From: Nocardia ignorata NBRC 108230
GTDB lineage: Bacteria > Actinomycetota > Actinomycetes > Mycobacteriales > Mycobacteriaceae
Direction of reading: 5' to 3'
DNA length: 64,000 nucleotides
NCBI RefSeq assembly: GCF_001612905.1
Contig: NZ_BDBI01000024.1
Location: forward strand, 186,001-250,000
This document shows positions 1 to 8,412 of this stretch, piece after piece (positions within the stretch are counted from its first letter, which is position 1; each line of letters begins with the position of its first letter). Position numbers and translations under genes: made by a program. Below the pieces are notes generated by a model. That model searched no databases, was not told where the DNA came from, and worked only from the letters and a program-made list of their open reading frames with translations.

Positions 1-1791
1 GGTCTCGCCGTGGCGGTGGTGATGGCGGTGGTCGTCGCCAGTTACCGGCAGAACGTGCGCGCCTACCCTTCCGGCGGCGGCGACTACGAGGTCGCCACGG
101 TGAATCTCGGCCCGACCGCCGGACTCACGGTAGGTAGCGCCCTGCTCGTCGACTACGTGCTCACGGTGGCGGTGTCGATCTCGTCGGCCGCCTCGAACAT
201 CGGCTCGGCCATACCGTTCGTCAACACGCACAAGGTGCTGTTCGCGGTCGTCGCGATCGCGGTGCTCACGGCCATCAACCTGCGTGGTGTGCGCGAATCG
301 GGCACGGCCTTCGCGATTCCCACCTACGCCTTCATCTTCGGCATGTTCGTGATGCTCGGCTGGGGCCTGTTCCGGACCTACGTGCTCGGTGACGACATCC
401 AGGCCGTCTCCGCCGGATTCGGGCTCCAAGCCGAGGACGAACACCTCTACGGCCTGGCCTTCGCCTTCCTTATCGCGCGCGCGTTCTCCTCCGGCTGCGC
501 GGCGCTGACCGGTGTCGAGGCGATCAGCAACGGCGTGCCCGCTTTCCGTAAACCCAAGTCGCGCAATGCCGCGACGACCCTGCTGATGCTGGGAACCATC
601 GCCGTCGTGCTGCTGATGGGCATCATCATCCTGGCGCAGAAGATCGGGGTCGTCTACGCGCACGACACCTCGAACCTGGTCGGCGCGCCCGCCGACTACC
701 ACCAGAAGACGCTGATCGCCCAGATCGCCGAGACCGTCTTCCACGGCTTCCCCATCGGCTTCTTCTTCATCACCATCGTCACCGCCCTGATCCTGGTGCT
801 GGCCGCCAACACCGCGTTCAACGGTTTCCCCGTGCTCGGTTCGATCCTGGCCCAGGACCGCTACCTGCCGCGGCAGCTGCACACCCGGGGCGACCGGCTG
901 GCGTTCTCCAACGGCATCCTGTTCCTCTCCGGTGCCGCCATCGCGTTCGTGGTGCTGTTCGACGCAGAGGTCACCAAGCTGATCCAGCTCTACATCGTCG
1001 GTGTGTTCGTGTCCTTCGTGCTCAGCCAGACCGGCATGCTGCGGCACTGGACCCGCCTGCTGCGCAAGGAGACCGACCCGCAGGAGCGGTCGCGGATGAA
1101 GCGCTCACGCGTCATCAACGCCATCGGCCTCACCCTCACCGGCACCGTGCTGGTGATCGTGCTCATCACCAAGTTCTTCGCAGGCGCCTACATCGCCATC
1201 ATCACGATGGTCGCGATCTTCATCGTGATGAAGCTGATCCACAAGCACTACGACTCGGTGGCCCGCGAACTCGACGAATCCGATTGGGACGGGGTGCTGC
1301 CCAGCCGCACCCACTCCATCGTGCTGGTGTCGAAACTGCATCTGCCCACGCGCCGGGCACTGGCCTACGCGCGGGCCACGCGCCCCGACACCCTCGAGGC
1401 GGTGACGGTGAACGTCGACGACGCCGACACCCGCAAGCTCGTGCGCGAATGGGAGAACAGCGAGATCAACGTGCCGCTCAAGGTGGTCGAGTCGCCGTAT
1501 CGCGAGGTCACCAAGCCGGTGCTCGAGTATGTGAAGCGGGTCCGCAAGGACGCGCCGCGCGACGTGGTCACCGTGTTCATCCCCGAGTACGTGGTCGGTC
1601 ACTGGTGGGAGCAGGTGCTGCACAACCAGTCGGCGTTGCGGTTGAAGGGCCGGTTGCTGTTCGAACCGGGTGTGATGGTGACCAGTGTGCCGTGGCAGTT
1701 GTCGTCTTCGACGCGGGCCAAACAGGCGGCCGAGGTGAACGCACCGGGCTCGGTGCGTCGCGGGTTCGACCGGCCGGAGCGGCGCGAGTGA
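1..1791 (+). CDS. APC-family amino acid permease, 5' truncated by window edge
   Basis: Multi-pass membrane transporter of the amino acid-polyamine-organocation (APC) superfamily. The reading frame is open from base 1, so the true start lies outside the window; by family length about 60 N-terminal residues are missing. The visible part begins in a membrane helix, followed by the conserved ASYRQNVRAYPSGGGDYEV stretch, about ten further hydrophobic segments (for example 'VLLMGIIIL', 'ITIVTALILVLAANTAFNG'), and a soluble C-terminal region of about 170 residues from 'RELDESDWDGVLPSRTHS'. It stops at TGA, 30 bases before the RNA methyltransferase gene. The same pair occurs in M. tuberculosis (Rv2690c-Rv2689c, recalled). 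The substrate cannot be read from sequence. A GTG at base 10 is in frame but is internal to a helix and is not the real start. Confidence 0.85.
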   Translation, partial: GLAVAVVMAVVVASYRQNVRAYPSGGGDYEVATVNLGPTAGLTVGSALLVDYVLTVAVSISSAASNIGSAIPFVNTHKVLFAVVAIAVLTAINLRGVRESGTAFAIPTYAFIFGMFVMLGWGLFRTYVLGDDIQAVSAGFGLQAEDEHLYGLAFAFLIARAFSSGCAALTGVEAISNGVPAFRKPKSRNAATTLLMLGTIAVVLLMGIIILAQKIGVVYAHDTSNLVGAPADYHQKTLIAQIAETVFHGFPIGFFFITIVTALILVLAANTAFNGFPVLGSILAQDRYLPRQLHTRGDRLAFSNGILFLSGAAIAFVVLFDAEVTKLIQLYIVGVFVSFVLSQTGMLRHWTRLLRKETDPQERSRMKRSRVINAIGLTLTGTVLVIVLITKFFAGAYIAIITMVAIFIVMKLIHKHYDSVARELDESDWDGVLPSRTHSIVLVSKLHLPTRRALAYARATRPDTLEAVTVNVDDADTRKLVREWENSEINVPLKVVESPYREVTKPVLEYVKRVRKDAPRDVVTVFIPEYVVGHWWEQVLHNQSALRLKGRLLFEPGVMVTSVPWQLSSSTRAKQAAEVNAPGSVRRGFDRPERRE

Positions 1792-1821
1792 GCGTGCCCG
1801 GCCGACAACGGAAGTGGGTGT

Positions 1822-3177
1822 GTGGCTGTGAGTGATTGGCGCGGACAGGAATTCGAGGTGCGCCTCGGTGCGCCCGGGCACGGCGGGTTCTGCGTGGGCC
1901 GGCACGAGGGCCGGGTGGTCTTCGTGCGGCACGGACTGCCCGGTGAGCTGGTGCGCGCCCGGGTCACCGAGGATCGTGGTGGCTCGTTCTGCCGCGCCGA
2001 CGCGGTGGAGATCATCGAGGCCTCCGCGGACCGGGTGCCCGCGACCTGTCCGGTCTCGGGGCCGGGTGGGGCCGGGTGCTGCGATTTCTCCTTCGCCACC
2101 CCCGCCGCGCAGCGCGCGCTCAAGGCGACCGTGGTGGCCGAGCAGTTACGCAGGCTGGCCGGGGTGGAGCGTGAGATCGAGGTCGAACCGATCGGTGACG
2201 AGGTCGTCGGCGGCTGGCGCACCCGGGTGCGCCTGGTCGTCGACGCGGCCGGTCGCGCGGGCGTGCACCGGTACCGCAGCACCGAGGTGATCCCGGATCT
2301 GCGCTGCCCACAGCCGGTGGCGGGCGCACTCGACGGTGTGGCCGAGCGGTCCTGGACACCGGGTGCCGATCTGGTGGTCGCCGTGGACGGCGACGGTGTC
2401 CGTCATATCGTCGAACTGGCTCCGGCCGCCGAGGCGGACCGGGCGGGCACCCGGCCTGCCACCCCGCGCGGCGGTACCCGGGGGCGTGGGCAGCGACCCG
2501 CGCGGCACCGCGAATCGGGTCGCCCCGCCGACGAACGCGGTGCGGTGCGCGACCGGGCAGCCGCCCGCAAGTCGGCGACCAACGCGCCACGCGAGGAATG
2601 GGTGATGGCGGGCAGCGGCCGGGCCGTCGAGTATGTCGCGGGCCGCCGCTGGGAATTGTCGGCCACCGGTTTCTGGCAGGCGCATCACGGTGCGGCGCAA
2701 CGCTATTCGGATCTGGTTGCCGAATGGTCGGGGCTGGAACCGGGCGGTTCGGGCTGGGATCTCTACAGCGGTGTCGGTGTCTTCGCCGCGCGGCTGGGGG
2801 AGCAGACCGGGCAGACGGGCGCGGTGTCGGCCGTGGAATCGGCCAGATCCGCAGTCGCCGACGGGACGGCCGCACTGCGCGACCTGCCGTGGGTGCAGTT
2901 GCACGCGGGCCGGGTCGAACGCTGGGCTCGCGAGGCCACGACCACCCCCGATGTGGTCGTCCTCGACCCGCCTCGCGCGGGCGCGGGCAAGGAGGTCGTG
3001 GCCGCCGTCACCGACGCCGACCCACGCCGGATCATCCACATCGGTTGCGACCCGGCCTCTTTCGCGCGCGACCTCGGTTTGTACCTCGACGCGGGCTACC
3101 ACCTGGCCGAGTTGCGTGCCTTCGATGCCTTCCCGGTCACCCACCATGTGGAGTGCGTCGCGCTGCTCGACCGCTGA
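1822..3177 (+). CDS. TRAM-domain class I SAM-dependent RNA methyltransferase (RumA/TrmA type)
   Basis: Predicted uridine-5 methyltransferase for rRNA or tRNA. An N-terminal TRAM beta-barrel (about residues 5-60) is followed by cysteines resembling the RumA iron-sulfur set ('CPVSGPGGAGCC' and 'LRCPQ'). The C-terminal Rossmann domain has 'WDLYSGVGVFAARL' for SAM, 'VVLDPPRAGAGK', and 'IHIGCDPASFARD' with the catalytic cysteine. The GTG start at 1822 has a GGAAG site upstream; a second in-frame GTG lies two codons later. At 451 residues it is longer than usual because of an Arg/Pro-rich insertion at about residues 210-260. Target base and RNA are not decidable from sequence. Confidence 0.88.
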   Translation: MAVSDWRGQEFEVRLGAPGHGGFCVGRHEGRVVFVRHGLPGELVRARVTEDRGGSFCRADAVEIIEASADRVPATCPVSGPGGAGCCDFSFATPAAQRALKATVVAEQLRRLAGVEREIEVEPIGDEVVGGWRTRVRLVVDAAGRAGVHRYRSTEVIPDLRCPQPVAGALDGVAERSWTPGADLVVAVDGDGVRHIVELAPAAEADRAGTRPATPRGGTRGRGQRPARHRESGRPADERGAVRDRAAARKSATNAPREEWVMAGSGRAVEYVAGRRWELSATGFWQAHHGAAQRYSDLVAEWSGLEPGGSGWDLYSGVGVFAARLGEQTGQTGAVSAVESARSAVADGTAALRDLPWVQLHAGRVERWAREATTTPDVVVLDPPRAGAGKEVVAAVTDADPRRIIHIGCDPASFARDLGLYLDAGYHLAELRAFDAFPVTHHVECVALLDR

Positions 3178-3214
3178 GAACCCGACGATCGCACCGACCC
3201 GGGTTCCACCGCGG

Positions 3215-3880
3215 CTATTCCAGCGCCCAGGTCACCCGCACATTCGCGCCGACCTCGGTCTCGCCGGGGACGACCGGCACCGGGGAACTGCTGCGCGCGA
3301 ACATGATCGGTGAATCCATCTCGGCGCTCACGTCGTAGGCGCGGGGCGTGGGTGAGGTGTCCTCGGTGATCTGTAGCACCGCACCCAGGCGCACACCCGC
3401 GCGGGCCGCGTACTGCTCGGCCTTGGCGAGCGCGTCGTCGTAGGCGGCGTCGCGGGCCTGGATCAGCAGTGGCGCGGGGTCGGCGATACCACGGGTGAGT
3501 CCGCCGAGGCGCACGTCGTCGCCGCCCGCGTTCACCGCGGCGGCGACGGTCTCGGCGGGTTCGGTGCCGCTGCCCTCGCGCAGCGCGATGCTGAGTCCCG
3601 TGGACGCGAGGTAGCCGACGATCTCGTTGCGCCCGTTGTCGGTGTAGACGGTCTCGGTGCGCACACCGAGACCGCTGGTCGCCATGTCGCTGTCGCGCAC
3701 CCCGGCCGTGCGCAACGCCGCGACCACCGCGTTCACCCGCTGACCAGCCCGGTCGTAGGCGCCCGCCACCGTGGCGGCCCGCGATTCCACCGTCAGGGTG
3801 ACGCGGATGAGGTCGGGGATCGCGCGCACCGTGCCGCGTCCGAAGGTGGTGGTGCTCGGCTGAGGGGATCGTTCGCTCAC
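3215..3880 (-). CDS. SIMPL (DUF541) domain protein
   Basis: About 221 residues matching the SIMPL/DUF541 family: 'TTTFGRGTVRAIPDLIRVTLTVESRAATVAGAYDRA' style opening, 'VAALRTAGVRDSDMATSGLGVRTE', and a C-terminal 'DAAYDDALAKAEQYAARAGVRLGAVLQI' helix-strand unit. No signal peptide is obvious, unlike many periplasmic members. The GTG at 3880 is chosen because an AGGAGC ribosome site lies six bases upstream and the homologous region begins directly after; the open frame runs further upstream to 4003 without family resemblance. The molecular function of SIMPL proteins is poorly known. It lies 70 bases downstream of, and co-directional with, the glutaminase gene, so co-transcription is possible. 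Confidence 0.8.
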   Translation of the reverse strand: MSERSPQPSTTTFGRGTVRAIPDLIRVTLTVESRAATVAGAYDRAGQRVNAVVAALRTAGVRDSDMATSGLGVRTETVYTDNGRNEIVGYLASTGLSIALREGSGTEPAETVAAAVNAGGDDVRLGGLTRGIADPAPLLIQARDAAYDDALAKAEQYAARAGVRLGAVLQITEDTSPTPRAYDVSAEMDSPIMFARSSSPVPVVPGETEVGANVRVTWALE

Positions 3881-3950
3881 CGCTGCTCCTGTCGGTCGAG
3901 GGCTGTTGTGCAGCCCAACGTCTCGCATCGCCGGAGGGTTCCTTGTCCGG

Positions 3951-5846
3951 TCAGTGACTGCCGGAGATGGTGCGGACCGTGGCTTCCATCTGCGCGTACG
4001 CACCGGCCGCGAGTCGTTGCAGCAGGGCGAGTTTGAGCTTCGGATGCACCTCGGTGAGCGAGTCGAACACCGCCGGGCTCAGTACCGCCACCCACACCGG
4101 CGTCTCGGCGATCACCGCGTTGACGAACGGTTTGCCCACCAGCATCGGTATCTCGCCGAACGACATCCCCGCCGACAAGGTCACCAGCCGGTGCGTCCGC
4201 CCGTCGGTGCCGGGGAAGGTGAGCCGCACCCGCCCGTCCAGGATCAGATACAGCCCCGAGCGCTGATCACCGCGTTCGGCGATCGTCTCGCCCCTGGCGA
4301 AGGTTCGCTCACCGAAATCGGCGGCCAGCCGGGCGCGGTCGCCGGGATCGAGCTCGGCCAGCAGCGGGTGCTCGTCGAGGGCGATCGAGGTGGTCGGGTG
4401 TGTTCCGGGTGGACGGTGCCGCGCGAGCACGATGTCCTCGCACCATTCGGTGGCGGTATCGCGATCGATGAACACCCGCCCGCGCGGGTCGTCGGGTCGC
4501 AGGCTCGACACGTCGTGCCCCAGCTTGGCATCGGGATCGACCAGCGCCACCCGCACCCCGGCCGGTACGAGTTCGGCCTGCAGCATGTCGAGCATTCCGC
4601 GTGCCGCCACGCTCACCTCACCTACCCGGCGCAGGTCGATCGCCAGCGCGTCGAGCTCGCCCGAGGCGGCCTCGATGGCCCGGACCGCCCGTTCGGCGCC
4701 GGAGAACAGCAGGTCGCCGTGCAGTTCGTAGACGCGGGCGCGGTCACCGTGCGCGGCGAGCACGGCGGCGTCGTCGGGGGAGCGGCGCATCCGCGACGGC
4801 AGCTCCGACACCGAGTGCTCGGCGCGGATGGCGGTGCGCGCGGACCGGGTCACGTGACAGAAGTGCAGTTCGAGCCGCCGCGACAGTTCCCGGCATGCCG
4901 CCACCCCGCGCACACTGTTGCCCTGACCGTCCAGGCGCGGCGAGTACACCGAGATGCCGAGCTGCCCCGGCAACACCGCGATGATCCCGCCGCCCACCCC
5001 GCTCTTGGCGGGCAGCCCCACCGTGGTCACCCAGTCGCCCGCCGCGTTGTACATGCCGCAGGTGGTCATCACACTCAGCACCCGTTCGGTCAGTGCCGTC
5101 GACAACGCCCGCTCGTGCGTCGCCGGGTTCACACCGTTGTCGGCCAGCGTCGCCGCCATCACCGCCAGGTCGGCACACGTCACCTCGATCGAGCACTGGC
5201 GGAAGTAGCGGTCGACGACGGCGTCGGGGTCCACGTCGATGATCCCCACCGAACGCAGCATGTACCCGATCGCCCGGTTGCGGTATCCGGTGCGCGATTC
5301 CGACTGGTACACAGCGTCGTTCACGCGCAGCTCGCGTCCGGCGAAGCGCGAGTAGCAGTCCCGCACCCGTTCGAACTCGTCGGGCCCCTCGATCAGCGAG
5401 GCGGCGGTGATCGCCCCGGAGTTGATCATCGGGTTGCTCGGGCGCTGGGTGTCGGGTTCGAGCGCGATCTCGTTGAACGGTTCGCCCGAGGGTTCCACAT
5501 CGATGTGGCGGGCGACTTCGTCGAGCCCCCGGTCGGCCAGGGCGAGCGCGTAGGTGAACGGCTTGGAGATCGACTGGATGGTGAACCCGACATCGGTGTC
5601 GCCGACCCGGTAGACCAGCCCGTCGGCGGTGGCGAGGCACAGCCCGAACGAGTCCGGTGCGACGGCGGCGAGTTCGGGGATGTAGTCGGCGGGCGCGCCG
5701 GAGGTGTCGTCTCGGCAGGCCGCGTACACCTCGTCGAGAATGCCCGCGACCACCCCGGGATCGATCCTGTTCGGTTCGGCCACAGCGTCACTGTAGGGGG
5801 CATTGACAACGGTTCCCGGGCGGACGCGCGGGGAGATTGTGCTCAC
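3951..5846 (-). CDS. glsA: Glutaminase fused to STAS and cyclic-nucleotide-binding domains
   Basis: L-glutamine to L-glutamate plus ammonia. The N-terminal 300 residues are a serine-dependent beta-lactamase-like glutaminase, with the SxxK motif in 'QSISKPFTYALAL' (Ser92, Lys95) and 'NPMINSGAITAASL'. A STAS-like domain follows ('YELHGDLLFSGAERAVRAI', 'DLRRVGEVSVAARGMLDML'), then a cNMP-binding jelly roll ('ERTFARGETIAERGDQ', 'GLYLILDGRVRLTF', 'MSFGEIPMLVG'). Total 631 residues, about twice the length of a bare glutaminase. The start is uncertain: GTG 5846 is the most upstream, and in-frame GTGs occur nearer 'VAEPNRIDP'. It diverges from dxs. The extra domains suggest activity controlled by a nucleotide or by protein partners (inference). 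Confidence 0.88.
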   Translation of the reverse strand: MSTISPRVRPGTVVNAPYSDAVAEPNRIDPGVVAGILDEVYAACRDDTSGAPADYIPELAAVAPDSFGLCLATADGLVYRVGDTDVGFTIQSISKPFTYALALADRGLDEVARHIDVEPSGEPFNEIALEPDTQRPSNPMINSGAITAASLIEGPDEFERVRDCYSRFAGRELRVNDAVYQSESRTGYRNRAIGYMLRSVGIIDVDPDAVVDRYFRQCSIEVTCADLAVMAATLADNGVNPATHERALSTALTERVLSVMTTCGMYNAAGDWVTTVGLPAKSGVGGGIIAVLPGQLGISVYSPRLDGQGNSVRGVAACRELSRRLELHFCHVTRSARTAIRAEHSVSELPSRMRRSPDDAAVLAAHGDRARVYELHGDLLFSGAERAVRAIEAASGELDALAIDLRRVGEVSVAARGMLDMLQAELVPAGVRVALVDPDAKLGHDVSSLRPDDPRGRVFIDRDTATEWCEDIVLARHRPPGTHPTTSIALDEHPLLAELDPGDRARLAADFGERTFARGETIAERGDQRSGLYLILDGRVRLTFPGTDGRTHRLVTLSAGMSFGEIPMLVGKPFVNAVIAETPVWVAVLSPAVFDSLTEVHPKLKLALLQRLAAGAYAQMEATVRTISGSH

Positions 5847-5955
5847 ACGTCGCGCCCGTCAGCCAGGGGTGCGCCCGCTGGTCGGCGGGCCGTCCCGGCT
5901 ACCGTCGGACAGTGCGCGACACCGGTCGGGGGCTTTCGCCCGCGGCCCGGCCAAA

Positions 5956-5992
5956 TACACTGGGCGGATCAATCGGAAGTCCGGAGGGAGCG
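5956..5992 (+). promoter_or_regulatory. Probable dxs -10 element and ribosome binding site
   Basis: TACACT at 5956-5961 fits the actinobacterial TANNNT -10 hexamer, placing transcription start near 5968. GGAGGGAG at about 5983-5990 lies roughly ten bases before the GTG at 6000, which decides the dxs start inside a much longer open frame. Confidence 0.5.
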
Positions 5993-5999
5993 AGTTCAG

Positions 6000-7895
6000 G
6001 TGGGAGTGCTGTCGCGGGTGGATTCACCCGAAGATCTGCGCCGGCTGAGCGTGCCGCAGCTGCGGGAACTGGCGGACGAGATCCGCGAGTTCCTGGTGGC
6101 GAAGGTCGCCGCCACCGGTGGTCATCTCGGTCCCAACCTCGGTGTGGTCGAGCTGACCATCGCCCTGCACCGGATCTTCGATTCCCCGGCCGACCCGTTG
6201 ATCTTCGACACCGGCCACCAGGCCTACGTGCACAAGATCCTCACCGGCCGCAAGGACCGCTTCGACACGCTGCGCATGCGCGACGGCCTGTCCGGCTACC
6301 CGTGCCGTGCCGAGAGCGAACACGACTGGGTGGAGTCCTCGCACGCCTCGGCCGCCCTGTCCTACGCCGACGGCCTGGCCAAGGCGTTCTCGCTGACCGA
6401 CCAGAACCGCACCGTGGTCGCCGTCGTCGGTGACGGCGCGCTCACCGGCGGCATGTGCTGGGAGGCGCTCAACAACATCGCCGGTGCCGACCGCCCGGTG
6501 GTGGTCGTCGTCAACGACAACGGCCGCTCCTACGCGCCGACCATCGGTGGCCTCGCCGACCGGCTCACCGCCCTGCGCACCCAGCCCGCCTACGAGCATG
6601 CCCTCGACACCGGGAAGCGTCTGCTGAAAAGCATTCCGGCCGTGGGGGATTCGGCCTACTCGATGGTGCACGCGCTCAAGGCCGGGATCAAAGACGCCGT
6701 GAGCCCGCAGGAACTGTTCGGCGATCTGGGCATGAAGTACGTGGGCCCCGTCGACGGCCACGACCTGGTCGCGCTCGAGGCGGCCATGCGCCGCGCCAAG
6801 GACTTCGGCGGCCCCGTCGTGGTGCACGTGGTGACCCGCAAGGGCAACGGCTACGAGCACGCCGAAAACCACGTCGCCGACCAGATGCACGCGTGCGATC
6901 CCATCGACCCGCTCACCGGCCGCCCCCTGGCGGGCAAGAAGGCCAAGGGCTGGACGGCGGTGTTCTCCGAGGAGCTCATCGAGCACGCCGCGCGCCGCGA
7001 CGACATCGTCGCCATCACCGCCGCCATGCCCGGCCCCACCGGTCTTGCCGCGTTCGGTGAACGCTTCCCCGAGCGCATGTTCGACGTCGGCATCGCCGAA
7101 CAGCACGCGATGACCTCCGCCGCCGGTCTGGCACTCGGCGGCATGCATCCCGTGGTCGCCATCTACGCCACGTTCCTCAACCGTGCCTTCGACCAGCTGC
7201 TGATGGATGTGGCGCTGCTGAAACAGCCCGTCACCGTCGTTCTGGACCGGGCGGGTATCACCGGCCCCGACGGCGCCAGCCACAACGGCATGTGGGACTT
7301 CTCGCTGCTCGGCATCATCCCAGGCATCCGCGTGGCCGCCCCCCGCGACGGCGCCACCCTGCGTGAGGAACTCGCCGAGGCGCTCTCCGTCAACGACGGC
7401 CCCACCGTGCTGCGCTTCCCGAAAGGCACTGTCGCCGAAGACATCACCGCCGTCGAACGCCTCGACGGCCTCGACATCCTTCGCCTGGCCGTGCCCGGCG
7501 CGGGCACGGTGCAGTCCCAGCACGGTGACGTCCTGCTCGTCGCCGTCGGCCCCTTCGCCGACACCGCCGTGCACGTCGCCGAACACCTTGCCCCCCAGGG
7601 CATCTCGGTGACCGTGGTCGACCCCCGCTGGGTCCTCCCGATCTCCGACACCCTGGTCAAACTCGCCGAGAACTACCGCCTGGTCGTCACTCTCGAAGAC
7701 GGTGGCCTGCACGGCGGCATCGGCTCCACCCTCTCCGCCCGCCTGCGTGCTGCCGGCCTAGACGTCCCCACCCGCGATCTCGGCGTCCCCCAGCAGTTCC
7801 TCGACCACGCCTCCCGCCCCGAAATCCTCGAGGACCTAGGCCTCACCCCCGAAGTCATCACCCAGCGCATCACCGCCTGGCTCGGCGCCCACTAA
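6000..7895 (+). CDS. dxs: 1-deoxy-D-xylulose-5-phosphate synthase
   Basis: Thiamine-diphosphate enzyme that condenses pyruvate with glyceraldehyde 3-phosphate, the first step of the MEP isoprenoid pathway. The 631-residue length is normal. Visible signatures: 'GGHLGPNLGVVELTIALH', the ThDP/Mg motif 'GDGALTGGMCWEALNNIAG...VVVNDNGRSY', the transketolase pyrimidine domain ('RMFDVGIAEQHAMTSAAGLA', 'DRAGITGPDGASHNGMWD'), and the C-terminal domain ending 'DHASRPEILEDLGL'. GTG 6000 is chosen because it follows a strong GGAGGGAG site and matches where family similarity begins; the frame stays open back to 3906 only as the mirror of the glutaminase gene. Its stop overlaps by four bases the stop of the opposing methyltransferase remnant. 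Confidence 0.96.
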   Translation: MGVLSRVDSPEDLRRLSVPQLRELADEIREFLVAKVAATGGHLGPNLGVVELTIALHRIFDSPADPLIFDTGHQAYVHKILTGRKDRFDTLRMRDGLSGYPCRAESEHDWVESSHASAALSYADGLAKAFSLTDQNRTVVAVVGDGALTGGMCWEALNNIAGADRPVVVVVNDNGRSYAPTIGGLADRLTALRTQPAYEHALDTGKRLLKSIPAVGDSAYSMVHALKAGIKDAVSPQELFGDLGMKYVGPVDGHDLVALEAAMRRAKDFGGPVVVHVVTRKGNGYEHAENHVADQMHACDPIDPLTGRPLAGKKAKGWTAVFSEELIEHAARRDDIVAITAAMPGPTGLAAFGERFPERMFDVGIAEQHAMTSAAGLALGGMHPVVAIYATFLNRAFDQLLMDVALLKQPVTVVLDRAGITGPDGASHNGMWDFSLLGIIPGIRVAAPRDGATLREELAEALSVNDGPTVLRFPKGTVAEDITAVERLDGLDILRLAVPGAGTVQSQHGDVLLVAVGPFADTAVHVAEHLAPQGISVTVVDPRWVLPISDTLVKLAENYRLVVTLEDGGLHGGIGSTLSARLRAAGLDVPTRDLGVPQQFLDHASRPEILEDLGLTPEVITQRITAWLGAH

Positions 7896-8281
7896 CCTCT
7901 CCGCCTGGCGACGACCGCGAAGTTCAACGGAATCCGCGGCCGTCCGGGTGGCAACGTCCAACCCTGTTCGCAGGCAACGAGCTCCGGGAAGGCGGGCCAG
8001 TCCATATAGGGCAGCTCCCGCACCGCCTCGATCGCCAGTCCCGCGTCGAGCAGTGCTCCCACGACCTCACCGAGATCGTGTCGCCATTCATGATTGGTGG
8101 TGTGGGCGATCTGCCCGGCGGAATCCTCGGTGTAAGTGCCCGAATCCGTGTACGTCCTCGTCCCGCCCCCACCGAGGTAGTCGTCGGAGATCTCCCACGG
8201 CTCGAACCCCATCGCGCCGAGGATCGGATGATCGTCCCGCATCGAGAACACTCCACCCGGCTCCAGCAGATCGTGGACTTG
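7892..8281 (-). pseudogene. C-terminal fragment of a class I SAM-dependent methyltransferase
   Basis: About 130 codons resemble only the last third of a methyltransferase: 'QVHDLLEPGGVFSMRDDHP' (post-SAM beta-strand region), 'EWRHDLGEVVGALLDAGL' and a terminal 'PPGRPRIPLNFAVVARR'. Upstream of about 8281 the same frame reads PIRRISLFDRDSLIVQSG, with no SAM-binding motif, so the N-terminal two thirds are gone. A GTG at 8251 could start a 119-residue product, but that would lack the cofactor site. The residual frame is uninterrupted, which suggests a fairly recent loss. A short real protein cannot be wholly excluded. Confidence 0.65.
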
Positions 8282-8412
8282 TATGCCGGACTGAACTATG
8301 AGTGAATCGCGGTCGAAAAGTGAGATTCGGCGGATTGGACGCGAGTGCAGCTTGGTGGACTACCCGTCACCCGCGGCTCGGGGCGCTTCACGGCTGCGTC
8401 TGACGAACTGAG

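Noticed and set aside
3906..5999. 5' extension of the dxs frame giving a 1329-residue protein
   Set aside because: The extra part is antisense to the glutaminase and SIMPL genes, has no family resemblance, and a strong ribosome site precedes GTG 6000.
6024..7712. 562-residue minus-strand frame
   Set aside because: Antisense to dxs with typical shadow composition.
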